A stretch of 64,000 bases of DNA from Megachile rotundata (taxonomy: Eukaryota > Arthropoda > Insecta > Hymenoptera > Megachilidae): positions 6,925,926 through 6,989,925 of the forward strand of contig NC_134984.1 of assembly GCF_050947335.1 (NCBI RefSeq). Direction: 5' to 3'. The first letter of the stretch is position 1. Every line of letters starts with the position of its first letter. Positions 41,232 to 52,800 of the stretch are shown here, one piece after another. The notes under the pieces were generated by a model. It was not told the origin of the DNA. It searched no databases and was given only the letters and a program-made list of their open reading frames with translations. A program made the position numbers and the translations under genes.

Positions 41232-42126
41232 CTGGTTTTGGCTGTCAGTGTTCGTTTTGACAAAAAGGGTCATGGACAATTAGTTGTCGAGACAAATTAA
41301 GAAAGAGTAACTGTTCCGAGTAAAGTTCATTAGAATCAAACAAATCTTGGAATTTTGAATTAGTAAAAGAATATTGTTCTGTCATCAGCGTAATCTCAGT
41401 AGTCGACTACACCGCGTTAGATATCAGATAAAATCATTAATCTGTCTAACTTTGCGAAAGCGTATTTAGGTACACTTAGAGAATCACACTTAGGTCGTGT
41501 TCCTCGCTGCGGTAGACTATCACGCGCTAGTATTAATAATTTCGTAAAAGACTTTTCATTATATAAATTATAAACGTGTTAATCAATATAAACTTTGTAA
41601 TTGCGATAACGTTCGAGACGAGAACTGAATAATATAGAATATCGAATTCAATTAATTATATAAAAGCGAAGTTAGCTTCATCCGAAAACAGACTTAGGTA
41701 CGATCTAATATAAAGTATTACCTAGCGAGAATCAGATTTAGTTAGAATCACAATTACCTATTACGTATTGTTTAATTTGCCAAGTTCTATTATTTGTATT
41801 ATCAATATTATATCAAAATCTATTTAGTTTCTTTTGATCAAACCAGTACACTTTTCATATTTTGTTGTTATTTGTTACTTGTTATTTGTTAAATTCATCA
41901 TCTTCGTTATTTTATTGAATAAACCCTTATTGTTGAAAGATATTGGCCTGAGGATTTCACTCCTTAACCGCACACCACACGAATCCCACAATCTTTAGAT
42001 TTAGTTATTTTCCAAAACGAGTCGTTTAATTGGTAAAAGCCGCTCTTTACCTTCTTAGCGCTAGTAACTATCTGAACTTAGGTTCCAGAGTCGTTACACG
42101 TAATAACAAAAAAAAAATAAATTTTT

Positions 42127-42144
42127 TGGTGACAGCGGTGGGAT
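42127..42144 (+). other. Primer-binding site of Gypsy B (tRNA-Leu type)
   Basis: TGGTGACAGCGGTGGGAT, 28 nt after the LTR end, identical to that of A and C. Confidence 0.7.
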
Positions 42145-42373
42145 TGGCAGGTATAGGTCATTGAACGTAGCTGCAGATACGTGTCACTGATCTCCTGTGT
42201 GGTAAGAGAACTTTTCTCTGCGGAGGTCAAGATCATTCATATCTAAAATAAAGAATAGGCACTTGAAAAGTATATACATAGAGAGAAAAATATAAAAGGA
42301 AAAAAAAACATATATAATAAATAATATATATATTAATTAATTAATTATAGTAAATTAGATTTTGTTACTCAAA

Positions 42374-43978
42374 ATGGATAACGAATTAGAAGCTCAGGAA
42401 GGAAGTTTAGGAATTCATTTAGAGAGCACTACTCTCCCCGTTCCTCAGATTAGTATACGGGATGCCGCAGATATTGTGCCTGCATTTGACGGACATAATA
42501 TTCCTTTGTATCAATTCACGAAAAATTGTCTAAATGCAAAGAGTATTATTTCACCTCACGCCGAGTACGGTTTAGTTCAATTAATCAAAAATAAATTATT
42601 CGGGCAAGCGTCTAGGGTCATTTCAAGTGGCGATTATAATACTATCGAGGAACTACTTACTGTCCTAAAATCACGCTTTGCACCATTATACACTTCATAC
42701 CAATTATACGGCGATCTCTCTAAAATGGCACAAATGCCAAATGAAGCAGTAGTAGATTATAGTAGCCGTGTTTCGAGCCTTTTATTACAAATTAAAAATT
42801 GTAACGAAATAGAGCAACCGCAGCTAGCGCCGCAATACAACAAAACCGCCGAGACAAACGCGATTAGGACATTTCTAACAGGCTTAAGGCCAGAGATTTA
42901 TGGTAGGCTACGAAGTCATGAATATATATTCTTAGATGACGCGATTAGCGCAACGATTCTCGCCGAAGTGGAATTTAGGGAAAATCAGGTTCGCTTAAAA
43001 TTGGCAGAAGACTACTCTCGCGCTAGTAATTATAGGCGTCCAAATTATAATCAGGGTCTCAGCAGACGGCTAGGGTACAATGGCAGCAAAAATTCTGTCT
43101 GCACTGCCAAAGGTTAGGGCATAGAACGCAGGACTGTCGAAACATAAGTCAACCAAGAAGACCATGGACAGAAACTAACCAGAGACAACCAGGGCTACAG
43201 CATACAGCCCCAAGTCCAAACAGTCAGATAGCTAGCCAAAGTATTCTTAGAAGGTCTCCAGTAGTCAAGCCTCCTCCTCCTACTTGCTCATTTTGTAAAA
43301 ATATTGGGCATACGATAGAACAATGCAGGAAAAAAGCCTATCAGGATAAAAAGACTGAACAGGTGCGTAGTAGAACAAATTTTATAGTACCCACTAAAGT
43401 CATTAAGAAACCTCCTAGCATCGCGGTAAAGAATAGAATTTTTCAAAACGGGTCAGCCTTGCTTATGATTGATACGGGATCTGATTTAAATTTAATTAAA
43501 GAATCGTCATTAATACATCATACTCAGATTTATACCGATGTCTGTTTGCAATTAAGTGGCATTACTAAAGGAAAAATTTCTACAACAGGGTACATCAAAA
43601 TGAAGATATTCAACCACGAAACGATATTACACATTGCCGAAAACTTGCCAATAGAACAAGACGGAATTCTTGGGAATGAATTTTTTCAAAACACCGAAGC
43701 AGTCATTAATTATCCAAAATCCATTGTAATTACCAAAGACTTTACAATACCATTCGAAGATCCAATAATTCATATAAAACCTAGGGAAAGAGACGTGATT
43801 CCAATTAAAGTTTTAAATACTAATGTCAGCACCGGATATGTTCCTAAATTAAACATAAATTCAAATTTACATCTCGGTAACGCTATTGTCACTAATAGAA
43901 ACGGAGTAGCATTTATTTACGCAATTAACGTTTCCTCTGAAGAAATTAAAATTCCTATGCCGGAAATAGAACTACAAC
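42374..43978 (+). pseudogene. Gag and protease of Gypsy B (one frameshift, cut by E)
   Basis: ATG 42374 (MDNELEAQEG) opens a capsid-like gag closely similar to A's, to about 43090. A shift then leads into the second frame with CLHCQRLGHRTQDC and CSFCKNIGHTIEQC knuckles and the protease (LLMIDTGSDLNLIKESSL, DGILGNEFF). The first knuckle found in A is missing. The protease frame stays open to 43978, where element E is inserted. It continues at 49083 (FEESPIESLPLP), so E's insertion is what stops it at 43981. Confidence 0.85.
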
Positions 43979-44294
43979 TGTAAAAGAATACTGTATTGCG
44001 CATTAGATCGTTACATTGTATGTAATATATGTTGTGCATTGTATATATGTGTTATGGCGTGATCGGTGGCGGGCATCGAGGCCAACCGAAATTCCGAGCG
44101 ACGATCGGCAGTTGTCATTGACGTTGTCGGTGGCAATAACGGTGACAAAAAAGACATTCGATAAAAACGTGTTACGACGTGCACATCGTGCACATTGCCT
44201 TCCGTTACTTTTTCTTTATTAAAATATATATACAGTTTATTAACCGTCTATAACGAGTAACGCCTTTTTTATTCATCCTGACAAGACTATTACA
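43979..44294 (+). repeat. 5' LTR of Gypsy E
   Basis: 316 bp, TG...CA ends. U5 contains CATCCTGAC (44274-44282). Confidence 0.95.
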
Positions 44295-44297
44295 ATT

Positions 44298-44310
44298 TCA
44301 GAAGTGGGAT
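44298..44310 (+). other. Primer-binding site of Gypsy E (tRNA-Leu type, internally offset)
   Basis: TCAGAAGTGGGAT, complementary to a leucine tRNA 3' region (TGGTGTCAGAAGTGGGAT from memory) without the terminal TGGTG. It begins 3 nt after the LTR. Confidence 0.5.
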
Positions 44311-44442
44311 CGTGCTCGTATAGAACTTCCGTGTGTGGTTAATATATGTATATGTGTATATAAAGTTTATTGTTTGTTGAATCGAGTTATTTGTGACGAT
44401 AATTAATAGTGTGGATTGTGCTGGTGTAAAGTGATCGACAAA

Positions 44443-47400
44443 ATGGTGAATCCCAACGATTTAAAAGTGGTACAGTTGAAGAAGGTATTGCTTAAGCGGG
44501 GATTATCCACTTCCGGAGCAAAAGTTGAACTAATTAATAGATTGCACCAAGCAGATCCGAGTGGCGATTGGATAAAAGACGCTAGTTTATTGCCGGTTGA
44601 GGACATAGGACAAACCGAAATTATGGAAGATGATGTAGTAAACGCGTCTGCGTGCGAGAGTCACAATCCTCGCGAGAGTAATGAAAGAATATCCGAAGAA
44701 AATCTTCTTTTACGGGAGCTTAGATTGTTGCGACGTGAAAATGAACTTTTGAGAGGTTCGCCAAGGTCTACTACTTCCGCAACAGAGACAAAAATCAGCA
44801 TAAAAGCTGTTAGTGATTTATTAAGTGACTTTGACGGCCTCAGCGAACTTTTCTGTAATTGGGAAAGGCAAGTTAGACTATTGTGTACAGCCTACAATCT
44901 TGAAGATAGTGCGGCGAAAATTTTGATCGGTACAAGACTGAAAGGGCAAGCTCTGAAATGGTTCCATTCGCGGCCAGAGCACATCGAGATGGATACTAAT
45001 AAATTGCTGGAGGAGATGAAGAAGATGTTCGGAAGACGGGAAAGCAAATTAGTGCTAAGAAAAAAATTCGAAGACAGAGTTTGGAAGCCAAATGAACTTT
45101 TCAGTGTTTATTATCACGAGAAAATTATTCTCGGTAACCATGTGCCCGTTTCTGAAGAGGAAATGGTTGACTATCTAGTGGAAGGGATACCGGATAGGCA
45201 ACTCCGAAACCAAGCCAGGATCCAGAATTTTCCATCAGCGCAGGACTTATTGGCGGCATTTGAAGTCATAACATTAACAGATGGAAGAAATCGGCTGCCT
45301 CGTGAGCCGGCGTCGGCGAGCAAAGCGGAAACGAAGGAGAGCAGACCGTCGTTCACGCCGAGCAGGAGCAGTTTTCCTCGGGAGGACAACACGTGGCAGA
45401 CAAAGCCGAGGTGCTACAATTGCAGCAGGTACGGACATTTATCCAAGGACTGCAGAGAACCCCGAAGAGAGAAAGGTTCGTGTTTTCGATGTGGTGAAAT
45501 GGGACATACGTACAATGAATGCAAAGGTAAATCCGAACATAAACAAGTAGCTTGTGTGGACAGTATTCGTAAGTCGAGCGATGACGAATTTATGAAAACC
45601 GCTATTTTTGAATTAGGAGATTCGAGAATGCAATCTGTAGTACAGTTAGATAGTCGTATTGATACCGGCAGTCCGATTAGTTTTATTAAAGATTCATTTG
45701 TTCCGCGATATTTGATAAATGTTACAGATATTACGAATAAGACGTTTTGCGGGCTTAACGGTAGTAAATTAGAAATAGCCGGGATCGTAACGGCGAATAT
45801 TAAACTTGGTGCAAATAGGCAAGACGGAGTAAATTTATATGTCGTACCGGAAAATACTATGGCGGCTTCAGTAGTGTTGGGCAGGGATGTTATTAAAAAA
45901 TTCGATTTAAAATTGACGGTACCTTCGGCAGGCGGGGTGGATGAGATAATTTCCGAAATTTTAAATATCGATACGCAAGAAACTCTTACGGAGAATACTG
46001 ACACTTTATTGATAGATTCAGCTGCATTACAAATTGACCAGTTACGTTTGAAAAATCTATTTACGACAGAATACGTACAACCTAAGCGTCCTGAAGAAGT
46101 GAAAGTCAAAACTGAGCTAAAATTAGTAGTAAAAGATCTAAAGCCATTTAGTTTTTCTCCTCGTAGATTATCATATGCCGAAAGAAATAGTTTACGTGCA
46201 ATTTTGGATAAATTATTGGCAGAAGGGGTGATTCGCGTGAGTGAATCGGAATATGTATCACCCATTGTACTAGTAAAGAAGAAAAATGGTGAATTTAGAA
46301 TGTGCATTGATTATCGTAAATTGAATAAACATCTTGCTAGAGATAATTATCCGATTCCACTTATTGAGGATCAGCTGGGTGTCTTAAAGGGAAAGAGGTA
46401 TTTTAGTTTGCTTGATTTGAAGGATGGATTTCACCATATACCAATTGCCGAAGAGTCTGTCAAATATACCTCATTTGTTACTCCGTTTGGCCAATTTGAA
46501 TTTACGAAAATGCCTTTTGGGTTGAAACCGGCACCGACAAAATTTCAGAGATACGTGAGCGAAGTACTCGATGAATTAATTCGAGCCGGTGATGTAGTAG
46601 TGTATATAGACGACTTCCTTATCGCGACGCAGACTTTGGAGCATCATTTTGTTATTTTAAAGCATGTGTTTAAACTATTAGTAGAAAATAAGCTTAAGTT
46701 AAGAATTGATAAATGTAAGTTTTTATTTACCGAGATTGAATATTACTTGATTAATGAGAAGGGAATTAAACCCACCGATAAGGGTATTGACGCAGTGCTG
46801 AGATTTCCGATGCCTAAAGTTACTCGCGATATACAGAGTTTTCTTGGTTTGTGCTCGTATTTTCGAAAATTCATAGAAGGTTTTTCAGTAATAGCAAAAC
46901 CGTTGTACGATTTGTTAAAAAAGGATGTCAAGTTTAAATTTACGGAGGTAGAACTTCGGGCATTCGAGACTTTGAAATCGAGGTTAGTCGCAGCTCCAAT
47001 TTTGGCAATCTACGATCCGCGTGATTTGACGGAATTGCATTGCGATGCTAGCGCATTGGGTTTTGGCGCGGTACTTATGCAAAGAAAAAATGACTTAAAA
47101 TTGCATCCTGTATTTTATTTCTCTAAGCGAACGACCGAGGTAGAGAGTAAGTATCACAGTTTTGAGCTTGAAACTTTAGCCATCGTATACGCACTCAAAC
47201 GGTTTCGAATATATTTACAAGGAATTCAATTCAAAATAGTTACCGATTGTAATTCACTAAAGTTAACGCTACAGAAAAAAGATATTAATCCGAGAATTGC
47301 AAGATGGGCGTTGGAATTGGCTACTTACGATTATACGGTAGAGCACAGACCAGGAGAGAAAATGAAACATATAGATGCATTGAGTAGATCGGTTGGAATT

Positions 47401-48660
47401 TTAATTGTAGAGGACAATTCGTTTGAGCATAAATTAGCTATTTGTCAGGCCCGGGATAAAAAAATAAAAGAGTTAATGGATAAATTGAGCAAGAATGAAA
47501 ATTCGTTTTACGAAATGAGACACGGATTAGTGTATCGGAAAAAAGATGCGGCATTACTTTTTTATGTACCGGAGGAAATGGAGAAAAGTGTCATGTTTCG
47601 ATATCATGATGAAATGGGTCATTTGGGGGTGGAGAAAACACAAGACACAATATTTAAAAATTATTGGTTTCCTAATGCGAAACAAAAAATCCAAGATCAC
47701 ATAAGAAATTGCATGAAGTGTGTTGTGTATTCTCCAACAGTGGGCAAAACCGAAGCTGTGTTGCATGCAATACCGAAGGAGGACATTCCGTTTGTTACTT
47801 TGCACATCGATCATTTTGGCCCAGTCGATAAGCGACACTTGATAAAGCGATACGTATTTCTTGTAGTTGATGCGTTCACCAAGTTTGTAAAGTTGTATGC
47901 GACGAAAACAACTGCTACTTCCGAAGCGGTAAAGTGTCTTTCTGATTATTTTAATAATTATAGTAAACCGAAATATATTGTGTCGGACCGTGGGTCGTGT
48001 TTTACATCTCAGGAATTTAATGATTTTTTGAACGAGTGTAATGTCAAACATGTATTAGTAGCGACGGGTTCACCACAAGCAAACGGGCAAGTGGAAAGAT
48101 TTAACCGAACAATAGCACCTATGTTGAGTAAATTGACTGATAACGACACTGGGAAATACTGGTACAAAATACTATCAGATGTTGAATATTGTATTAATAA
48201 TACTGTTTGTAAATCTACGGGCGAAACCCCAAGCAAATTGTTATTCGGCATATCTCAGCGCGGTAAAATTGACGATGAAATTAAAGATTATTTAGACAAG
48301 TTTGAGATTGATAAAAATAGGGATTTTGAAGACGTAAGAAGCAAAGCGGCTCATAAAATTACTGCGTCACAAAATTATAATATACAGTATTTTAACAAGA
48401 GGCATAAAAGTCCTCATGAGTATCGTGAGGGTGATTATGTAATGTTGCGCAATTTTGACACTACTGCGGGGGCATCAAAGAAATTGATTCCGCAATTTAA
48501 AGGCCCGTACGTTGTTACGAAAAAACTTAGAAACGATAGATATGTTGTGGCAGATATAGACGGTTTTCAAAATACACAGAAAAAATATCAAGGTGTATGG
48601 GAACCTAAAAACATGCGACCGTGGATAAATGTAAATATGTCAAATAATGTTAGTAATTAG
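44443..48660 (+). CDS. gag-pol: Gag-pol polyprotein of Gypsy E, with N-terminal SAP domain
   Basis: ATG 44443 (aaaATGgt) gives about 1405 residues; the frame is open from 44416 without an earlier ATG. Domains: SAP (residues about 4-40; LKKVLLKRGLSTSGAKVELI), coiled coil (about 85-105), capsid-like region, CCHC knuckles CYNCSRYGHLSKDC (about 324) and CFRCGEMGHTYNEC (about 347), protease DTGS (about 407), RT with YIDD (about 721), RNase H DAS (about 867), integrase HHCC (about 1052-1090) and D,D,E (about 1122, 1181, 1217, DD35E spacing), then a basic C-terminal GPY-like region (FKGPYVV). No frameshift between gag and pol. Mag-lineage assignment is by feel of the RT and single ORF. Confidence 0.95.
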   Translation: MVNPNDLKVVQLKKVLLKRGLSTSGAKVELINRLHQADPSGDWIKDASLLPVEDIGQTEIMEDDVVNASACESHNPRESNERISEENLLLRELRLLRRENELLRGSPRSTTSATETKISIKAVSDLLSDFDGLSELFCNWERQVRLLCTAYNLEDSAAKILIGTRLKGQALKWFHSRPEHIEMDTNKLLEEMKKMFGRRESKLVLRKKFEDRVWKPNELFSVYYHEKIILGNHVPVSEEEMVDYLVEGIPDRQLRNQARIQNFPSAQDLLAAFEVITLTDGRNRLPREPASASKAETKESRPSFTPSRSSFPREDNTWQTKPRCYNCSRYGHLSKDCREPRREKGSCFRCGEMGHTYNECKGKSEHKQVACVDSIRKSSDDEFMKTAIFELGDSRMQSVVQLDSRIDTGSPISFIKDSFVPRYLINVTDITNKTFCGLNGSKLEIAGIVTANIKLGANRQDGVNLYVVPENTMAASVVLGRDVIKKFDLKLTVPSAGGVDEIISEILNIDTQETLTENTDTLLIDSAALQIDQLRLKNLFTTEYVQPKRPEEVKVKTELKLVVKDLKPFSFSPRRLSYAERNSLRAILDKLLAEGVIRVSESEYVSPIVLVKKKNGEFRMCIDYRKLNKHLARDNYPIPLIEDQLGVLKGKRYFSLLDLKDGFHHIPIAEESVKYTSFVTPFGQFEFTKMPFGLKPAPTKFQRYVSEVLDELIRAGDVVVYIDDFLIATQTLEHHFVILKHVFKLLVENKLKLRIDKCKFLFTEIEYYLINEKGIKPTDKGIDAVLRFPMPKVTRDIQSFLGLCSYFRKFIEGFSVIAKPLYDLLKKDVKFKFTEVELRAFETLKSRLVAAPILAIYDPRDLTELHCDASALGFGAVLMQRKNDLKLHPVFYFSKRTTEVESKYHSFELETLAIVYALKRFRIYLQGIQFKIVTDCNSLKLTLQKKDINPRIARWALELATYDYTVEHRPGEKMKHIDALSRSVGILIVEDNSFEHKLAICQARDKKIKELMDKLSKNENSFYEMRHGLVYRKKDAALLFYVPEEMEKSVMFRYHDEMGHLGVEKTQDTIFKNYWFPNAKQKIQDHIRNCMKCVVYSPTVGKTEAVLHAIPKEDIPFVTLHIDHFGPVDKRHLIKRYVFLVVDAFTKFVKLYATKTTATSEAVKCLSDYFNNYSKPKYIVSDRGSCFTSQEFNDFLNECNVKHVLVATGSPQANGQVERFNRTIAPMLSKLTDNDTGKYWYKILSDVEYCINNTVCKSTGETPSKLLFGISQRGKIDDEIKDYLDKFEIDKNRDFEDVRSKAAHKITASQNYNIQYFNKRHKSPHEYREGDYVMLRNFDTTAGASKKLIPQFKGPYVVTKKLRNDRYVVADIDGFQNTQKKYQGVWEPKNMRPWINVNMSNNVSN

Positions 48661-48762
48661 AATTAGATTAATGCATGTGTTTATATAATTTCGTTTAATG
48701 TTAAGGTTCTTCTTTTTAGTGTAGCGTAGCCCGAGGACGGTCTATCATCAGGATGGCCGAAC

Positions 48763-49078
48763 TGTAAAAGAATACTGTATTGCGCATTAGATCGTTACAT
48801 TGTATGTAATATATGTTGTGCATTGTATATATGTGTTATGGCGTGATCGGTGGCGGGCATCGAGGCCAACCGAAATTCCGAGCGACGATCGGCAGTTGTC
48901 ATTGACGTTGTCGGTGGCAATAACGGTGAGAAAAAAGACATTCGATAAAAACGTGTTACGACGTGCACATCGTGCACATTGCCTTCCGTTACTTTTTCTT
49001 TATTAAAATATATATACAGTTTATTAACCGTCTATAACGAGTAACGCCTTTTTTATTCATCCTGACAAGACTATTACA
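48763..49078 (+). repeat. 3' LTR of Gypsy E
   Basis: Identical to 43979-44294 except one base by eye. Preceded by gaggacgg, the probable polypurine tract region, and by TCAGGATGGCCGA (48748-48760), which resembles a tRNA-Leu 5' end. Confidence 0.95.
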
Positions 49079-49082
49079 CAAC

Positions 49083-49219
49083 CATTTGAAGAATCACCCA
49101 TTGAAAGTTTACCTTTACCAGATACACCTAGGGTACAAAAATTATTTAACCTATTACGTTTAGACCATCTGAATTCCGAAGAAAAATCTAGTGTTGAAAA
49201 TCTAATTAGGAAACATGCA
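49083..49219 (+). pseudogene. Gypsy B pol continuation between insertions E and F
   Basis: In frame with the protease before E: FEESPIESLPLPDTP, LFNLLRLDHLNSEEKSSVEN, then cut by F after RKHA. It matches A's LFKALRLDHLNEEEANNV. Confidence 0.8.
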
Positions 49220-49856
49220 TGTTCGAGAATCCAAACAAAGAGATAGCGCAAACCGTTAGAACCGCGAAAAATACACTTTTTCTAGGCACCGTTTCACAAC
49301 AGCAGCAAAAGTCGTTGGCGGTGTCTTGTTTTTCTAGCCTAGCTGTTGTCGCGACTCCAACCGTCAAACCGACGCACGGCAACAGCTAGGCCAATCAGGC
49401 GACCCGCGGAACTCCACGCTTTGTTTGGATCCTCGAACTGCCGCAACGGAGAAAAATTGAATGCTCCAATCGCGGAATACCGGCGAGTACATATAAGAGC
49501 GTGAGACCCTTAGGCGTTCTACTGATTTACGAAGACTCTCGTTAACATAATCACGAACCAGCATCTCTGCGAGATTTAATCCCGTTCAAAGTGACTTAGC
49601 TAAGCGCGACTGCGTCGCCCAATAAAAGACAATTCATTTCATTTTGAACTTATATATATATATATTTTTTATGTGCCGTTTAATAAAGTGTACAGTTAAG
49701 TTTTCGTCGTGTAATCGTGAGTGTACAAAGTCATACGTGAATCTAACTTTTAAATAAACTTTGTTAATTGTCCATTTGCACTTTTCTTGCACCCAAAAAC
49801 CAATCCCACGTTATCTAGCTCAGCGCTGAGCTTTCCGGCAATTCGACTATACAACA
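49220..49856 (+). mobile_element. LTR-like insertion F (probable solo LTR, no clear TSD)
   Basis: An insertion in B's pol starting TGTTCGAGAATCC and ending about ...CTATACAACA. It has a TATA-like CATATAAGAG (49490), AATAAAAG (49621) and AATAAAG (49682) signals, an LTR-like layout. About ten codons of B pol expected from A (DRFSLPGE region) are missing at the site. 49220-49441 is itself bounded by inverted GTTCGAGRATCCAAACAAAG, so a small palindromic element could form its left part. Confidence 0.5.
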
Positions 49857-52800
49857 AATAAAGTACACCACCGGATCATTACTACCGATGATGTACCAAT
49901 TAACGTTAAACAATATCGATACCCACAATGCCATAAAGAAGAGATTAATAGGCAAATCGACGATCTCCTCCAAAAGGGTATAATAGAACAGTCAACATCA
50001 CCCTACAATTCACCCCTATGGATTGTACCTAAAAAAGAAGATTCCCAAGGTAAAAAGAAGTGGAGACTGGTAATTGACTTTAGAAAATTAAACGAAAAAA
50101 CAATTGGCGACGCATATCCTCTTCCTAACATCAATGACATCCTGGACCAATTAGGAAGTGCCAAATATTTTTCAATTTTTGATTTGAAGTCGGGATTTCA
50201 TCAAATTCCCATGCATCCTGACGATAAGAGTAAAACTGCATTTTCAACCCCCTATGGCCATTACGAATTCAATAGAATGCCGTTCGGACTGAAGAACGCA
50301 CCGGCCACATTTCAACGACTAATGGACAATGTACTATCCGGACTTCAAGGAATAGAAATATTCGTATACCTAGACGATATTGTAATTTACGCCAGTTCAC
50401 TTAGGGAACACGAAATCAAGTTCCACAAATTAATGGAGAGACTAAGAGATGCCAACCTAAGCCTGCAGCCTGACAAATGTGAATTTTTGAAGAAAGAAGT
50501 GACATACTTGGGCCATATCATTGATGAAAACGGGGTAAAACCAGACCCCAAGAAAATAGAAGCAGTAGAGAAATTTCCAGTACCAGAAACAGTAAAAAAC
50601 GTACGGCAGTTCCTAGGACTCTGCGGGTACTATAGAAGGTTCATAAAGGATTTCTCGAAGATAGCCAAACCATTGTCGGACTTGACGAAAAAGGAGCGGA
50701 AGTTCGAGTGGACACATCTCCAGCAAGAAGCCTTTACTATTCTTAGGGAAAATTTGTGTAAAGAGCCAATCCTAATGCATCCGGATTTCAACAAACCATT
50801 TAACATTGCCACAGATGCGTCAGGCATAACAATTGGTGCCATCCTCAGCCAGGGTGAAATTGGAAAGGACCAGCCTATCGCATACGCTTCAAGAGTTCTT
50901 AACCCTGCTGAAACACGGTACTCGACTACGGAGCGAGAATTACTTGCCATAGTCTATGCAGTACATCATTTCCGCCCATACGTCTACGGAAGGAAATTCT
51001 TCCTCATCACGGACCACAAACCTTTGGTCTGGCTGAACAGTGTCGCTGATCCAACATCGAGGTTACTACGCTGGCGAATAAAAATAAGCGAGTACGACTA
51101 CGAAATCAAATACAAAGCTGGAAGTTTGAACGCTAACACGGACGCACTATCCCGTAATCCCGTTCAGACGAAAGTATTACCAGTCAATTCCAAAAGGCCT
51201 CGATCAACAACTACAAGCACAGACACTAAGAGGGAAATCAAAAAGAAGAAAGAGTGGCATCAATATAAAACTCGTCCGCAAGATTCAGCTACGTCTAGCT
51301 CAAGAGAAGTTAAGAAGAAAAAGGAATATCATCAATATAAAACTCGACCACGAGATTCAGCTACGTCTAGCTCCAGAGAAATTAAAAGAAGAAAAGAATG
51401 GCATCAGTATGAAACCCGACCACGGGAATCAACGACCAGTTCACGAGAGGTTAAAAGAAAGAGGGAATTTCATCAATACCCTACGCGTCCATTAGAAGAC
51501 ATAAATGCTGACCAATTACCAAATAAACGAAGAAGAAGAATAAAGCAAGAAGAAACCTCTGATGAATCGAATTATTACGATACGGACGATTCAGATGACG
51601 AAATTAGTAGCCAAAAAGGAAATGAAGACTTTAAAATGGAAGTACAAGCAGAAATACATCCACCACCTTCGGAATTTAAAGTAAAAACTCCGCCACCATT
51701 AATATTGAGGAAAAACGATCCTATAGTAATTGGGGATGAAATAGAAGAGATAGATGAAGATACCATAATTCCCAAACACCTATTCAAAGATCCTCCTAAA
51801 ATTAACGCCGACTCTTCCTCTCCAGAACCCCAGGAAGAAGAAACCCCTCCTATTACACCTGAAATATTAAACAAAACCGGTCCAGTAACTCCTATTAAAA
51901 TTAAAAGAGAAGATGGAGAACTTACTGTTAGCAAAGCAAGAAAACCGAAAATAACAGAAGAGATAGTGAGTTCTATAACAGAAGTTAAAGATCATCTTTG
52001 GACTAGGAAGGGACCAGTAGCAGTATTCTGGAACTCTCAGGGAAATCCTCTTGACCCTGAATCGGAGCTGTTTATTAAAAGAAGGAAGATCAGACCAGCA
52101 CCTAGGAAAGAAATTATACAAATTAAGCTAAAGAAACAATGGTTGTTTGGCGTAACAGTAACATCAAAGAAGGAATTACCACAAATTCTTAGGAAACTTG
52201 CGTTACTCCTTCGAAAACACAAAATTAGTGACATTAGCTTACCAAATGATAAATATCTTAGGAAATTAGTATACATAATCTTTGCTAACATACCCATTCG
52301 AATCACAATCTGTACAGGTGATATTAAGACTCCGTCATTTGAAGAAAGAATTCCCATTATCCAGGAAAATCATACTACACCCACTGGGGGACATAAGGGA
52401 ATTAGAAAGACTTACCACCGCATTAGAGACAACTACTACTGGAAAAATATGAAAAAGGACATAGCTGATTTTATTAAAACTTGTATTGACTGCCAAAGGA
52501 ATAAGTTGGTACGCGTTAAAAATAAAGAGCCAATGGTTATTACAGATACCCCATTGGACGCATTCGACAAAGTTTCATTAGACATATTAGGACCGTTACC
52601 TTTAACTTCAAAAGGGCATGGTTATATACTGACAATCCAGGATAATCTAACTAAATACTCCATAGCAGCACCTGTTGTCTCGATAACTGCCGAGGATGTA
52701 GCTAGAGCATTTACCGAACACTTCATTTGTAAATTTGGTTGCCCCAAAGCAATCTTGACAGACCAGGGGACATGCTTTATGAGTTCCTTGATGAAAAAGC

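Larger units (their letters stand above)
39816..42098 (+). repeat. 5' LTR of Gypsy B
   Basis: 2283 bp. Differs from the 3' LTR (2266 bp) by scattered substitutions (a few dozen by eye) and small indels, the largest about 14 nt near 40145. Contains a TATA box, three hairpin repeats and AATAAAC at about 41928. Confidence 0.93.
43979..49078 (+). mobile_element. Intact young Ty3/Gypsy retrotransposon E (mag-like), inserted in B
   Basis: LTRs of 316 bp (43979-44294; 48763-49078) start TGTAAAAGAATACTG and end GACTATTACA. They appear to differ at a single base (C 44145 vs G 48929). Target duplication CAAC at 43975-43978 and 49079-49082. One uninterrupted gag-pol frame of about 1405 codons. All hallmarks point to a recent and possibly still competent copy. 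Confidence 0.95.

Noticed and set aside
44011..44222. ORFs at 44011-44222 and 48795-49006 as duplicated genes
   Set aside because: They are the two LTRs of element E; the open frames are incidental.
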